Shown: positions 1 through 7,812, counted from the first letter of the stretch. The stretch: DNA of 64,000 nt from Amycolatopsis mediterranei (GCF_026017845.1 NZ_CP100416.1:8547416-8611415); one strand, 5' to 3'. A program made the numbers and translations. The notes: generated by a model from the sequence alone, not told the origin.

Positions 1-174
1 GAGGCCACCCGGATCGGCGAGGAGGCGGTCGCCCTGGCCGGCCAGGTGGGCTCGGTCCGGCCGAAGGACCGGCTGGCGCCCTTGGAGCGCCTGCTGCGCG
101 CCCACCGCGGCGACGCGGAGGTGCGCGCCCTGGCGGATCGGATCGGCCGGTACCGAGCGGAGCCGCTGAGCTGA
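1..174 (+). CDS. C-terminal end of an unidentified protein, possibly TPR-containing
   Basis: Only the last 57 codons lie in the window, ending in TGA at 172-174. The visible part is rich in alanine, arginine and leucine and looks like two or three amphipathic helices (EEAVALAGQV, RLAPLERLLRAHR, VRALADRIGRY). This resembles the C-terminal TPR-like helices of actinobacterial XRE-type regulators, but the N-terminal part that would decide this is outside the window. The function is unknown. Confidence 0.6.
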   Translation, partial: EATRIGEEAVALAGQVGSVRPKDRLAPLERLLRAHRGDAEVRALADRIGRYRAEPLS

Positions 175-198
175 CTTCTGGGCTCGGCCTGCACCGTG

Positions 199-261
199 AT
201 GCCCCGCCAATCACGCGAGATGCCTCTCCAATCACGCGAGATGCCCCGCTGATCACGCGAG
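199..261. repeat. three tandem copies of a 21-bp unit
   Basis: The unit begins ATGCCCCGCCAATC and ends ACGCGAG; copies start at 199, 220 and 241, and a fourth partial copy begins at 262. The middle copy differs at two positions (CTCT for CCCG) and the third at two positions (TG for CA). The array lies between the upstream stop and the STAS gene and contains no ORF. Its role is unknown; it could be a regulator-binding array or a replication-slippage product. Confidence 0.85.
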
Positions 262-399
262 ATGCGCCCTGCCGCTCTCCGGTGACTCCGTTCGGGTCGT
301 TGCCCGATGTTTCGTCATTGCGATCCCGGGGTACCACCGACCCGGAGCGGACCGGCCGCTCGGCGAGCGAAGGGATCCACATGCAGACCAGGGGTGATC

Positions 400-765
400 G
401 TGACCGCTGACGGCAACCGGGTCCGGCCCCAGGACCTCCTGCGCGTGACGGCCCAGCACTCCGGCGGCACGGTCGTGCTGGCGGTGGCGGGCGAAATCGA
501 CCTGCTGAGCGCCCCCGTGCTCGGCGACGGCGTCACCACCGCCCTCGCCGAAGCGCCGGACCTGCTGGTCATCGACCTCTCCGAGGTGTCCTTCCTCGCG
601 TCCATCGGCATCACGGTCCTGCTCGAGGCCCGGCGCGAGGCCGGCGCCGGCACCCGGGTCCGGGTCGTCGCCCCCGAAGGCGGCGTCGTCAACCGCACCC
701 TGCAGCTCACCGGCCTGCACGAGGCGCTGGCCGTCGCCACCAGCAGGGACGACGCGCTCGGGTGA
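400..765 (+). CDS. STAS-domain protein (anti-sigma factor antagonist-like)
   Basis: This 121-aa product is essentially one STAS domain, the fold of SpoIIAA/RsbV-type antagonists that bind anti-sigma kinases in partner-switching systems. The recognisable core is VVLAVAGEIDLLSAPVL followed by VIDLSEVSFLASIGITVL. Where SpoIIAA-type antagonists have D-S-S-G, this protein has A-S-I-G, so the residue aligned with the usual phosphoserine is isoleucine. GTG at 400 follows AGGGG by five bases; GTG 394 is possible too, and the ATG at 381 is out of frame and stops quickly. It stands alone, with a convergent gene directly downstream whose stop abuts its own. Confidence 0.8.
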   Translation: MTADGNRVRPQDLLRVTAQHSGGTVVLAVAGEIDLLSAPVLGDGVTTALAEAPDLLVIDLSEVSFLASIGITVLLEARREAGAGTRVRVVAPEGGVVNRTLQLTGLHEALAVATSRDDALG

Positions 766-1773
766 TCAAGGCCGGGCGAACCGGGCCGCAACGGCGTGGA
801 AGACCTCCTTCGGCTCCCACGTCAGGCCGGGGTACGCCGTGCCGCTTCGGCCGTCGAGGACTCTGACGACGCCGTAGCTCGCCAGGTCGAGGTCGCGCCG
901 CGGCTCCGGAGCGGACCGATACTCGTAGCCGGCGAAGGTGAACCAGAACGCGCCGTGCACGCCCTCGGCCTCGAAGACGTCCATCAGCTCGGTGAAGTAC
1001 GCCGCCTGACCGGCCTCGTCGCGGACGTAGTCGCCGTTCAAGGCGCGCGGGTCGGCCTCGAAGTCGACGATCGTCCACCCCAGCCCGCCCGCGTCGGCCG
1101 CGCCCCGGTGGGTGCAGCAGCCGAATTCCGTGATGACCAACGGCTTTCCGTGGCTGCCGTGGGTCCGCACGTGCCGGGCGAAGTCCTCGGCGCTGGCGGC
1201 CGAGCGGTACAGGTCGACGGCGGCGAAATCGAAGTCCGCCCAGTCGATCTCCTCCCAGTCCCCGGCCGCGTAGGTGAGGCGGCCGCCGAAGTGCTGCCGC
1301 GCGGTCCCGGCGAGGTCCCGGAGCACCGTGGCGAAGTTCCACTCGTGGGAGAACCCGGCCCAGGCGGCGGGATCCGTCATGTTCCGCAGGCGTTCCACTA
1401 GGAAGGCGCCGGGCATGAACCCGGTGCAGAACAGCGACATTTCGCAGCCGAGCACGAGCACGGTTTCCGGGTCCCGCGCCCGGATCTCCTCGGCCCGCCG
1501 GGCACACTCGGCGAAGTAGGACGTCAGCTGCGGCGGCGTGCGGTCCATCGGGAACGGCGAAAACCACACGCGCAGCCCGGCGTCGATCGCGGCGTGCGCG
1601 GCGACGGTGAGCCGGTCCGGGTCGTCACCGCTGATCCGGACCGCGTTGCAGTGCAGGTCCGCCGCGATGATTTCGAGTTCCCGCCGCACGGTCGCGGGCT
1701 CGAACTCCCGGCGCGACCTGTCCCCGACCGCGCCGCCGAAGCCGGTGTCGTAGTTGATCCCCCGTAGCTGCAT
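766..1773 (-). CDS. TIM-barrel glycosidase-like protein (often annotated 'abortive infection protein')
   Basis: The 335-aa protein looks like a single cytoplasmic TIM-barrel glycoside-hydrolase-like domain. It starts MQLRGINYDTGFG and contains NAVRISGDDPD, a barrel strand ending FSHEWNF, and KPLVITEFGC, whose glutamate sits where clan GH-A enzymes carry the nucleophile. No signal peptide is seen. Actinobacterial relatives are commonly named abortive infection proteins in databases; nothing in the sequence supports a phage-defence role and the substrate is unknown. The ATG at 1773 is chosen because GGGAGGGCGG precedes it; a longer reading from 1833 would cross the operator. It is divergent from, and probably controlled by, the TetR gene at 1827. 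Confidence 0.75.
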   Translation of the reverse strand: MQLRGINYDTGFGGAVGDRSRREFEPATVRRELEIIAADLHCNAVRISGDDPDRLTVAAHAAIDAGLRVWFSPFPMDRTPPQLTSYFAECARRAEEIRARDPETVLVLGCEMSLFCTGFMPGAFLVERLRNMTDPAAWAGFSHEWNFATVLRDLAGTARQHFGGRLTYAAGDWEEIDWADFDFAAVDLYRSAASAEDFARHVRTHGSHGKPLVITEFGCCTHRGAADAGGLGWTIVDFEADPRALNGDYVRDEAGQAAYFTELMDVFEAEGVHGAFWFTFAGYEYRSAPEPRRDLDLASYGVVRVLDGRSGTAYPGLTWEPKEVFHAVAARFARP

Positions 1774-1783
1774 CCGCCCTCCC

Positions 1784-1820
1784 GAATGTACGTCGTACAC
1801 TTGAATGTACGCTGTACACT
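1784..1820. promoter_or_regulatory. double palindromic operator between divergent genes
   Basis: Two 18-bp near-identical sites (1784-1801 and 1803-1820), 19 bp apart, each contain TGTAC-N3-GTACA. They fill the gap between the TetR start codon at 1827 and the start of the divergent gene at 1773. The position and tandem symmetry are those expected of a TetR-family operator controlling both genes. The regulator assignment is inference. Confidence 0.8.
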
Positions 1821-1826
1821 CCGCGT

Positions 1827-2495
1827 ATGTCACGCCTGATCTGGCACCACCCCGAGCCCCCGGGCCGGAAGAACGCGCTGACCCGCGCGTCGGTCGTGCG
1901 AGCGGCCATCGACATCGCCGACACCGGCGGGGTCGCCGCGCTGACCATGCGGGCGGTGGCCGATGCGCTCGGCGTGTCGACGCCGATGTCGCTGTACCGG
2001 TACGTCCTGAACAAGGACGGCCTGGTCGACCTGATGCTCGACGAGGTGTCGGCCGAGGTCGAGGTGCCCGCGGCCCCGAGCGGCGACTGGCGCGGCGACC
2101 TGCGTGGGCTCGCCACTGGCCTGTGGGCGATGATCGGCCGGCACCGCTGGTACGCCGAACTCGTGGACGGCCGGCCGCCCTTCGGCCCCCGCACCCTGCG
2201 GCGCGCCGCCTTCCTGCTGACGGTGCTCGACGGCGCGGGCCTCGCGCCGGCCGTCGCCTACGCCTCGCTGCTGGACAACTACGTCACCGGGACGGCGATG
2301 AGCGTCAGCCGCGAGCTGGCGATGCTCGCGCGGTTCGGCATCGGCTCGGCCGAGGACCTGCCGTCCTACGTGAGCGAAATGGCCGACGGCTCGCTCGCCG
2401 CCTGGCTCCCGGACCTGCCGGACCTGACGGCGGACGCGCGGTTCGAGCTCGGCCTGGACTGCCTGCTCGACGGCTTCGCCCGGCGGCGGCGGTGA
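1827..2495 (+). CDS. TetR-family transcriptional regulator
   Basis: This 222-aa protein has an N-terminal TetR helix-turn-helix around residues 20-65 (VVRAAIDIADTGGVAALTMR, then ADALGVSTPMSLYRYVLNKD). The ligand domain has the layout of the TetR_C group in which the segment WYAELVDGRPPFGP follows an early helix. The start codon lies six bases after a double TGTAC-N3-GTACA operator, so the mRNA is probably leaderless or nearly so and the gene autoregulated. The likely target is the divergent glycosidase-like gene. The effector is unknown. Confidence 0.88.
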   Translation: MSRLIWHHPEPPGRKNALTRASVVRAAIDIADTGGVAALTMRAVADALGVSTPMSLYRYVLNKDGLVDLMLDEVSAEVEVPAAPSGDWRGDLRGLATGLWAMIGRHRWYAELVDGRPPFGPRTLRRAAFLLTVLDGAGLAPAVAYASLLDNYVTGTAMSVSRELAMLARFGIGSAEDLPSYVSEMADGSLAAWLPDLPDLTADARFELGLDCLLDGFARRRR

Positions 2496-2536
2496 GATCG
2501 CCGCTCAGCGCACATGGCCACCGGGTCGGTGGCAGG

Positions 2537-3346
2537 ATGTGCGCGGTGTGCATGCGCGCCAGGAACAACGTGACCGTCACCGGCCGGGAAGACGGCCCCA
2601 CCGTCCTGCTCGCCCACGGTTTCGGCTGCGACCAGAACCTCTGGCGCCTCGTCGTCCCCGAACTCGCGCGGCGGTACCGGGTCGTGCTGTTCGACCACAC
2701 CGGCGCCGGGCGCTCGGACCTGGCCGCCTGGACGCCCGAGCGCTACGGCAGCCTCGACGGCTACGCCGACGACGTCCTGGCCATCTGCCACGAGCTGGAC
2801 CTGCGGGACGTCGTGCTGGTGGGCCACTCGGTCAGCGCGATGATCGCGGTGCTGGCCGCCAACCGGGAACCGGACCGGTTCGCGAAGCTGGTGCTGCTCA
2901 CGCCGTCCCCCTGCTACCTCGACGACGACGGCTACCGCGGCGGGTTCAGCCGCGAAGACATCGACGAGCTGCTCGCCTCGCTCGAGTCGAACTACCTGGG
3001 CTGGTCGGCGACGATGGCGCCGGTGATCATGGGCAACCCGGACCGGCCGGAGCTGGGCGAGGAGCTGACGAACAGCTTCTGCCGCACCGATCCCGCGATC
3101 GCGCGCGTCTTCGCCCGCGTGACGTTCCTCTCCGACAACCGGGCCGATCTGGCGAAGGTCGCCGTGCCGACGCTCGTGCTCGAATGCTCGAACGACGCCA
3201 TCGCGCCGCCCGAGGTGGGGCGGTTCACCCACGAGCAGATCAGCGGCAGCACCCTGGTGACGCTGGCCGCGACCGGGCACTGCCCCCAGCTCAGCGCGCC
3301 GGAGGCGACGGCCGCCGCGATCACGGCGTTCGTGAGCGGGCCATGA
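2537..3346 (+). CDS. rsbQ: RsbQ-like alpha/beta hydrolase
   Basis: The 269-aa protein matches Bacillus RsbQ along its whole length in my recollection of that sequence: AHGFGCDQNLW, FDHTGAGRSDL, LVGHSVSAMI, TPSPCYL, NYLGWS and STDP-like FCRTDPAIA. The catalytic triad is readable as Ser98 (GHSVS), Asp220 (CSND) and His248 (GHCPQ). In Bacillus, RsbQ is needed for the PAS phosphatase RsbP to sense energy stress, probably by supplying a small hydrophobic ligand. Here the next gene overlaps by ATGA and is an RsbP-like protein, which strongly supports the assignment. ATG 2537 follows GGTGG; ATG 2552 is an alternative. Confidence 0.9.
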   Translation: MCAVCMRARNNVTVTGREDGPTVLLAHGFGCDQNLWRLVVPELARRYRVVLFDHTGAGRSDLAAWTPERYGSLDGYADDVLAICHELDLRDVVLVGHSVSAMIAVLAANREPDRFAKLVLLTPSPCYLDDDGYRGGFSREDIDELLASLESNYLGWSATMAPVIMGNPDRPELGEELTNSFCRTDPAIARVFARVTFLSDNRADLAKVAVPTLVLECSNDAIAPPEVGRFTHEQISGSTLVTLAATGHCPQLSAPEATAAAITAFVSGP

Positions 3347-4575
3347 TGTGCGAAGACCGCCCGGGCCCGGGCGGTCGGGAAAGCGCCGCACCGGAATTCT
3401 CGGCTTTGCTGGAGGACAGCACGGAAGACCTCTACGAGCACGCCCCCTGCGGGTACCTCTCGACGCTGCTCGACGGCACGATCGCGAAGATCAACGCGAC
3501 GCTGCTCGGCTGGCTCGGCTACGAGCGTGACGACGTCGTCGGCCGGCGGCGGTTCGCCGATCTGCTCACCGTCGGCGGCCGGATCTACCACGAGACGCAC
3601 TTCGCGCCGCTCCTGCGCATGCAGGGCGAGCTCGGCGGCGTCGCCTTCGAGCTGAAAGCCGCGGACGGGAGCCGGCTGCCGGTGCTGATCACCTCGACGG
3701 TCAAGACCGGCTCCGACGGACAGGCACAGCTGATCCGCACCACGATCTTCGACGCACGCGACCGGCGGGCCTACGAGCAGGAACTGCTGCGGGCGCGCGA
3801 AGAGGCCGAGCGCGAACGCGACCGGGTGCAGCGGCTCGCGCGGACGCTGCAGCAGACCCTGCTGCCGCCCGCCCTGGCCGAGGTGCCCGGTGTGCAGGTC
3901 GCGGCCTACTACCACCCGGCGTCGGCCGACGAGGTCGGCGGCGACTTCTACGACCTGTTTCCGCTGACCGGCGACACGTGGGGGTTCTTCCTCGGCGACG
4001 TGTCCGGGAAGGGCGCCGCCGCGGCCGTGGTGACGTCGCTGGCGCGCTACACGCTGCGCGCCGCCGCGGTGCACGACCCGGACCCGGCCACCGTGCTGGA
4101 TCACCTCAACACGGTGCTGCACCGTGAGTACCGCGGCCCGGATCCGCGCTACTGCACCGTCATCCAGGGCCACCTCCGGCCCGGCGGCGACGGCGCGGCG
4201 GTCACCCTGGCCACCGGCGGCCACCCGCCGGCGCTGCTGATCCGCGCCGACGGCACGTCCGCGTTCCTGCCCGTCCCGGGCGGCCAGCTGGTGGGCGCGC
4301 TGCCCCGCGCGCGTTTCGCCGCCGTGGACGTCCGCCTGACCCCCGGCGACACGCTGCTGCTGTACACCGACGGGCTGACCGAAGCCCGCACGCAGGGCCG
4401 CGTCCGCTACAGCGAAGAGCAGCTGCAGGAGCACCTGACCGGATTGGCGCCGACGACGGCACCCGCGGTGATCACGGCGGTCACCGGCCTGCTCGCCGGC
4501 TTCGGCGACGGCGTCGAGGACGACACGGCCCTGCTGGCGCTGAGCATCCCGCTTCCCGGAGGCGATCGACCGTGA
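3343..4575 (+). CDS. rsbP: RsbP-like PAS-PP2C serine phosphatase
   Basis: This 410-aa protein has a PAS domain (about residues 25-140), a helical coiled-coil linker (about 145-178, EEAERERDRVQRLARTLQQT) and a SpoIIE-type PP2C phosphatase domain. Metal-binding motifs are visible: DEVGGDFYDLF near residue 196, GDVSGKG, GGHPPALL, YTDGLTEAR and EDDTALL. In the Bacillus energy-stress branch, RsbP dephosphorylates RsbV so that it can release sigma B from RsbW. Here the gene is coupled by ATGA overlap to rsbQ upstream and by GTGA overlap to an RsbV-like gene downstream, so substrate and activator are probably both encoded in the same operon. No RsbW kinase or sigma factor lies nearby. Confidence 0.9.
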   Translation: MMCEDRPGPGGRESAAPEFSALLEDSTEDLYEHAPCGYLSTLLDGTIAKINATLLGWLGYERDDVVGRRRFADLLTVGGRIYHETHFAPLLRMQGELGGVAFELKAADGSRLPVLITSTVKTGSDGQAQLIRTTIFDARDRRAYEQELLRAREEAERERDRVQRLARTLQQTLLPPALAEVPGVQVAAYYHPASADEVGGDFYDLFPLTGDTWGFFLGDVSGKGAAAAVVTSLARYTLRAAAVHDPDPATVLDHLNTVLHREYRGPDPRYCTVIQGHLRPGGDGAAVTLATGGHPPALLIRADGTSAFLPVPGGQLVGALPRARFAAVDVRLTPGDTLLLYTDGLTEARTQGRVRYSEEQLQEHLTGLAPTTAPAVITAVTGLLAGFGDGVEDDTALLALSIPLPGGDRP

Positions 4576-4916
4576 CCGGCACCCCGTTCTCCGTCACGAC
4601 GCGCACCGCCGGGGGCGGCGCGGTGGTGACCGTCGAGGGAGAGCTCGACCTGGCCACCGCACCACGTCTGCGCGCCGGCGTGGCCGCGCTCGTCCTGAAG
4701 CCCGGTCAGGTACTGGTGGTGGACCTGGCCGGGGTGACGTTCTGCGACTCCAGCGGGATCTCCGCGCTCATCGCGGCCCGCAACGTCGCCGAGGCGGCCG
4801 GAGCGGCCGTCGGGCTGGCCGCCGTGCCCGCCCGGCTGAGCCGGACGTTCGGGCTGATCGGCCTCGCGGACTTCTTCCCCACCTACCCGAGCGCCGAAGA
4901 CGCCTTCGGAGACTGA
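4572..4916 (+). CDS. RsbV-like anti-sigma factor antagonist (STAS)
   Basis: The 114-aa protein is a compact STAS domain with the canonical phosphorylation motif CDSSGISAL following VVDLAGVTF. This contrasts with the STAS protein at 400-765, which lacks the second serine. The GTG start overlaps the stop of the rsbP-like phosphatase (GTGA), so it is translationally coupled and is the obvious substrate of that phosphatase. It would bind an RsbW-type kinase encoded elsewhere and release a sigma factor. It is the last gene of the rsbQ-rsbP-rsbV operon. Confidence 0.9.
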   Translation: MTGTPFSVTTRTAGGGAVVTVEGELDLATAPRLRAGVAALVLKPGQVLVVDLAGVTFCDSSGISALIAARNVAEAAGAAVGLAAVPARLSRTFGLIGLADFFPTYPSAEDAFGD

Positions 4917-4917
4917 C

Positions 4918-5124
4918 CATCGACGAAGGCGAGCGGGCGGCCACCTCGAGCACATCGAGTCCGGCCCAGCCGATGTGCGCCCGGTCGCGCGGCCCGGTTT
5001 CGCCGGCCGGCACCCGATCCGAGCGGTTCGTCAGTGCCGGGCGGACGGCCGCCACCCGGACGAGCAGCACGAGGACCGCGGCGGCGCCGAGGACCACCGC
5101 GCTCGTGGTCCGCGATCCGGCCAT
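4918..5124 (-). pseudogene. remnant of a small membrane protein
   Basis: Read on the minus strand from ATG 5124, one frame gives a hydrophobic helix (SAVVLGAAAVLVLLVRVAAV), then RPALTNRSDRVPAGETGPR and HIGWAGLDVLEVAA, after which it runs without a stop into noncoding sense of the upstream STAS gene. This looks like the middle of a multi-helix integral membrane protein in which a second helix should follow 'LEVAA'. Both ends seem lost. There is no ribosome-binding site. I regard this as decayed coding sequence; otherwise the stretch 4917-5267 holds nothing I can support. Confidence 0.35.
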
Positions 5125-5267
5125 GGGACAAGCGGCGAGGGCCGGCGCGACCGGGCCTCGACCCGGTCGAGCGCGGCGAACACGACCCGGCCGATGCCCC
5201 AGCCCGAGCGGCGGCGTGACGCCGGGGGCGCGCAGGCGGCGCCTTGCCGACCGCGACCGCGGGTTGA

Positions 5268-6104
5268 TCAGGCGGTCTTTGCCTCGACCAGCGGGAGCCG
5301 CACGCTCGGGTGCGGGATGATCCCCAGGTCCGCCAGGGCGGCTTTGGTGTTGGCCGCAGCCGTGCCGGAGCGCAGCAGGCGTTCGGTCACCGGGATCAGC
5401 TCCTCGTGGATCGTCCGCGCCCGCTCGAGGTCGCCGGCGCGAACGGTGCGGATGAGGTCGGCGGTGCGGTCGGCGGCCACGTTGGCCACGACGCTGACCA
5501 GGCCCGCGGCGCCGCACGCGAGGTAGGGCAGGTTGAGCTCGTCGATGCCGCAGTAGTACGCCAGCGACGTCCGGGCCATGACCGTCATCGCTTCGGCCAG
5601 GTCGCCCTTGGCGTCCTTGACCGCCCGGATCCGCGGGTGGCCGGCCAGCTCGATCAAGGTCTCCGGCGTCATCGCGAGGCCGGTGCGCGCGGGGACGTCG
5701 TAGAGCATCACCGGCAGCTCGGTGGCGTCCGCCACGGCCCGGCAGTGGGCGAGCACGCCGGCCTGCGTCGGCCGGGAGTAGTAGGGGCAGACGAGCAGCA
5801 GCGCGTCGGCACCGGCCGCCTCGGCTTCGCGGGCGCGGCGGACGCTCGTCGCCGTGTCGTGGGTGCCGACGCCGGCGATCACCCGTGCCCGGCTGCCCAC
5901 CTGTGCCGCCACCGCACGGATCAGGTCCGCGGATTCGGCGCCGGACAGCGTCGGGGACTCCCCGGTGGTCCCGCCGACGACGAGGCCGTCGCACCCGGTG
6001 GCCAGCAGGTGGTCGACGAGCCGGACGAGGCCGGGCTCGCAGAGCGCGCCGCCGGGCTGCATGGGAGTCACCATCGCGACGAGATTCGCGCCGAATTCGG
6101 TCAT
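5268..6104 (-). CDS. dapA: DapA-family aldolase (4-hydroxy-tetrahydrodipicolinate synthase-like)
   Basis: The 278-aa protein is a class I pyruvate-dependent aldolase of the DHDPS/NAL family. It shows the GGTTGESPTLS pyruvate-binding loop, CPYYSRPTQAG, LYDVPARTG with the tyrosine of the triad, and AVKDAKGDL, in which a lysine is the expected Schiff-base residue. Housekeeping DapA condenses pyruvate with aspartate semialdehyde in lysine and diaminopimelate synthesis. No other lysine gene is nearby and a LysR regulator is divergent, so a catabolic or second dapA paralogue is equally possible. ATG 6104 is used. Confidence 0.85.
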   Translation of the reverse strand: MTEFGANLVAMVTPMQPGGALCEPGLVRLVDHLLATGCDGLVVGGTTGESPTLSGAESADLIRAVAAQVGSRARVIAGVGTHDTATSVRRAREAEAAGADALLLVCPYYSRPTQAGVLAHCRAVADATELPVMLYDVPARTGLAMTPETLIELAGHPRIRAVKDAKGDLAEAMTVMARTSLAYYCGIDELNLPYLACGAAGLVSVVANVAADRTADLIRTVRAGDLERARTIHEELIPVTERLLRSGTAAANTKAALADLGIIPHPSVRLPLVEAKTA

Positions 6105-6164
6105 GTGCTGACCCTGCCCGGCGCAATTGCCGCGGTCCAGCGATGCTTTTTTGCCGATATTGCG

Positions 6165-6170
6165 TAGCCT
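6165..6170 (+). promoter_or_regulatory. putative -10 element of the LysR gene
   Basis: TAGCCT lies only six bases before the ATG at 6177, with no ribosome-binding site between. This is the layout of leaderless transcripts common in actinomycetes. Confidence 0.45.
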
Positions 6171-6176
6171 GGCTTC

Positions 6177-7136
6177 ATGATCGAGGTGGGCGCGCTGCGG
6201 GCGTTGCGCGCGGTGGCGGCACTCGGGACGCTGGCCCGGGCGGCCGAGGAGCTCGGGTTCACCGCGTCGGCGGTGTCGCAGCAGATCAAGCGGCTGGAAC
6301 GGCAGGTCGGGGTCCCGGTGCTGGCGCCGGCGGGCCGCGGGGTGGTGCTGACCCCGGCCGGGCAGGCGATCGCCGGCTCGGCGCCGGAGGTGTTCCAGGC
6401 GCTGGAACGCTGCGCCGAAGCGGCCCGGTCGGTGTCGGCGGGCGCCCCGCGCGGCACGCTGCGGGTGGTGGCGTTTTCGACGGCCATCCGCGGCCTGCTC
6501 GCGCCGGTCGTGCCCCGGCTGGCGTCGCGGTGCCCGCAGCTGCGCGTGGAGCTCACGGAGCAGGACCCGGACGAGGCGTTGCACAGCGTCGGCGCGGGGA
6601 CGGCGGACCTGGCGCTCGTCCACGACGCCGACGGGTTGCTGCCGGCGCCGCTGCCGCCGTCGCTCGTGCGGCGCCGGGTGCACACCGACGTCGGTGACGT
6701 GGTGATGAGCCGCGCGCACCCGCTCGCCCGGCTCGACGCGCCGCTCGACGAGGCCGCGCTGGCCGGGCACGCGTGGGTGACCAGCCCGCCGGGAACCGTG
6801 TGCCACCAATGGTTCCGGCGGCTGTTCGCGCAGGCACGGGCCGAGCCGGACGTGCGTCACCTCGTGGACGACTTTGCGACGCAGCTGTCGTTGGTGGTGG
6901 CGGGACAGGTGGTGGCGTTGATCCCGCGGCTGGCGCGGCCGCCGTTGGGCGAGGACTTGATCGCGCGGCCGTTGCGGCGGCCGCCGAAGCGGGAGGTGCA
7001 CGCGGTGTGGCGGCGGAGTGCGGAGGCGAGCCCGGCGATCCGGGCGGTGCTGGCCGAGCTGGGCCTCGCTGCTTCCCCGGGCGAAGCGATCAGCCCAGCC
7101 GATAGACCGAAACGTGCGATTCCGACGCCGTCGTGA
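6177..7136 (+). CDS. LysR-family transcriptional regulator
   Basis: The 319-aa protein has an N-terminal LysR winged helix-turn-helix (ALRAVAALGTLARAAEELGF, then SAVSQQIKRLERQVG) and a periplasmic-binding-protein-like effector domain from about residue 90 (GTLRVVAFSTAIRGLLAPVV). It is divergent from the dapA-family gene, the classic LysR arrangement, and probably regulates it. The start codon seems leaderless, with a -10 six bases upstream. The last 47 bases overlap the convergent methyltransferase gene, so the C-terminal tail (ISPADRPKRAIPTPS) may be a recent read-through extension. Confidence 0.88.
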   Translation: MIEVGALRALRAVAALGTLARAAEELGFTASAVSQQIKRLERQVGVPVLAPAGRGVVLTPAGQAIAGSAPEVFQALERCAEAARSVSAGAPRGTLRVVAFSTAIRGLLAPVVPRLASRCPQLRVELTEQDPDEALHSVGAGTADLALVHDADGLLPAPLPPSLVRRRVHTDVGDVVMSRAHPLARLDAPLDEAALAGHAWVTSPPGTVCHQWFRRLFAQARAEPDVRHLVDDFATQLSLVVAGQVVALIPRLARPPLGEDLIARPLRRPPKREVHAVWRRSAEASPAIRAVLAELGLAASPGEAISPADRPKRAIPTPS

Positions 7137-7812
7137 ACTCCGCGCCGGTCCAGTCCGCGTGCCGTGACTCGAGCTCGAACCCGGCCAGGCGGCCCATCAG
7201 GTCCAGTTCGGCGGGCCAGATGTAGCGGTGCGACGAGCGGCCCACCCGCGCCTGCCGGCCGTCGCCGAACGTGAAGTGGTGCGACACCAGGTGCTGGCGC
7301 ACGGTGTCGTAGGTGTCGACACCGACGTACCCGTTGTCGGCGCGGAACACCACGGCGTCCTGCCCCGGCGGCAGCCGCCGCAGCTCGGGGACGCCCAGCT
7401 CGATCACGAACCGGCCGCCCGGGTCCAGGTGCCGGGCGGCGTTGCGGAAGCACGCCACCTGTTCGTCTTGGGTGAGCAGGTTCGAGATCGTGTTGTACAC
7501 GAGGTAGACCAGCGAAAACCGGCCCTCGGCCCGCGCCGTCGCCATGTCACCGACGACGACCGGGATCGCCGCCTTCGGCCGCAGCCGGTCGAGCATCGGC
7601 TCGGAGAGCTCGATGCCGGTCACGGGCACCCCGCGCTCGGCGAGCGGGACGGCGATGCGCCCGGTGCCGATGGCGAACTCCAGCGCCCGCCCGCCGCCGG
7701 CCAGCGCGGCCAAGCGCGCCACCGCGGGCCCGACGACCTCGGGGGCGAACATGCCGGTGCCGGGGGTGTCGTACCGCTCGGCCGTCTCGGCGTCCCAAAT
7801 GTCCTGTCGCAC
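7090..7812 (-). CDS. class I SAM-dependent methyltransferase
   Basis: The 240-aa protein has a Rossmann methyltransferase core: ALEFAIGTGRIAVPLAERG is motif I, GIELSEPML motif II, VVVGDMA motif III, and LDPGGRFVIELG the post-motif strand. The N-terminus DIWDAETAERYDTPGTGMF is typical of small-molecule methyltransferases of the Methyltransf_25 type. The substrate is not readable. GTG 7812 is preferred because a purine-rich GAGGGTGGCGG precedes it; an upstream extension to 7959 would run through a palindromic promoter region. It converges on and overlaps the LysR gene by 47 bp. Confidence 0.82.
   Translation of the reverse strand: MRQDIWDAETAERYDTPGTGMFAPEVVGPAVARLAALAGGGRALEFAIGTGRIAVPLAERGVPVTGIELSEPMLDRLRPKAAIPVVVGDMATARAEGRFSLVYLVYNTISNLLTQDEQVACFRNAARHLDPGGRFVIELGVPELRRLPPGQDAVVFRADNGYVGVDTYDTVRQHLVSHHFTFGDGRQARVGRSSHRYIWPAELDLMGRLAGFELESRHADWTGAEFTTASESHVSVYRLG

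Noticed and set aside
766..1773. Phage defence (abortive infection) by the GH-like protein
   Set aside because: The name is a database habit; the sequence reads as a TIM-barrel glycosidase-like protein and no defence genes are near.
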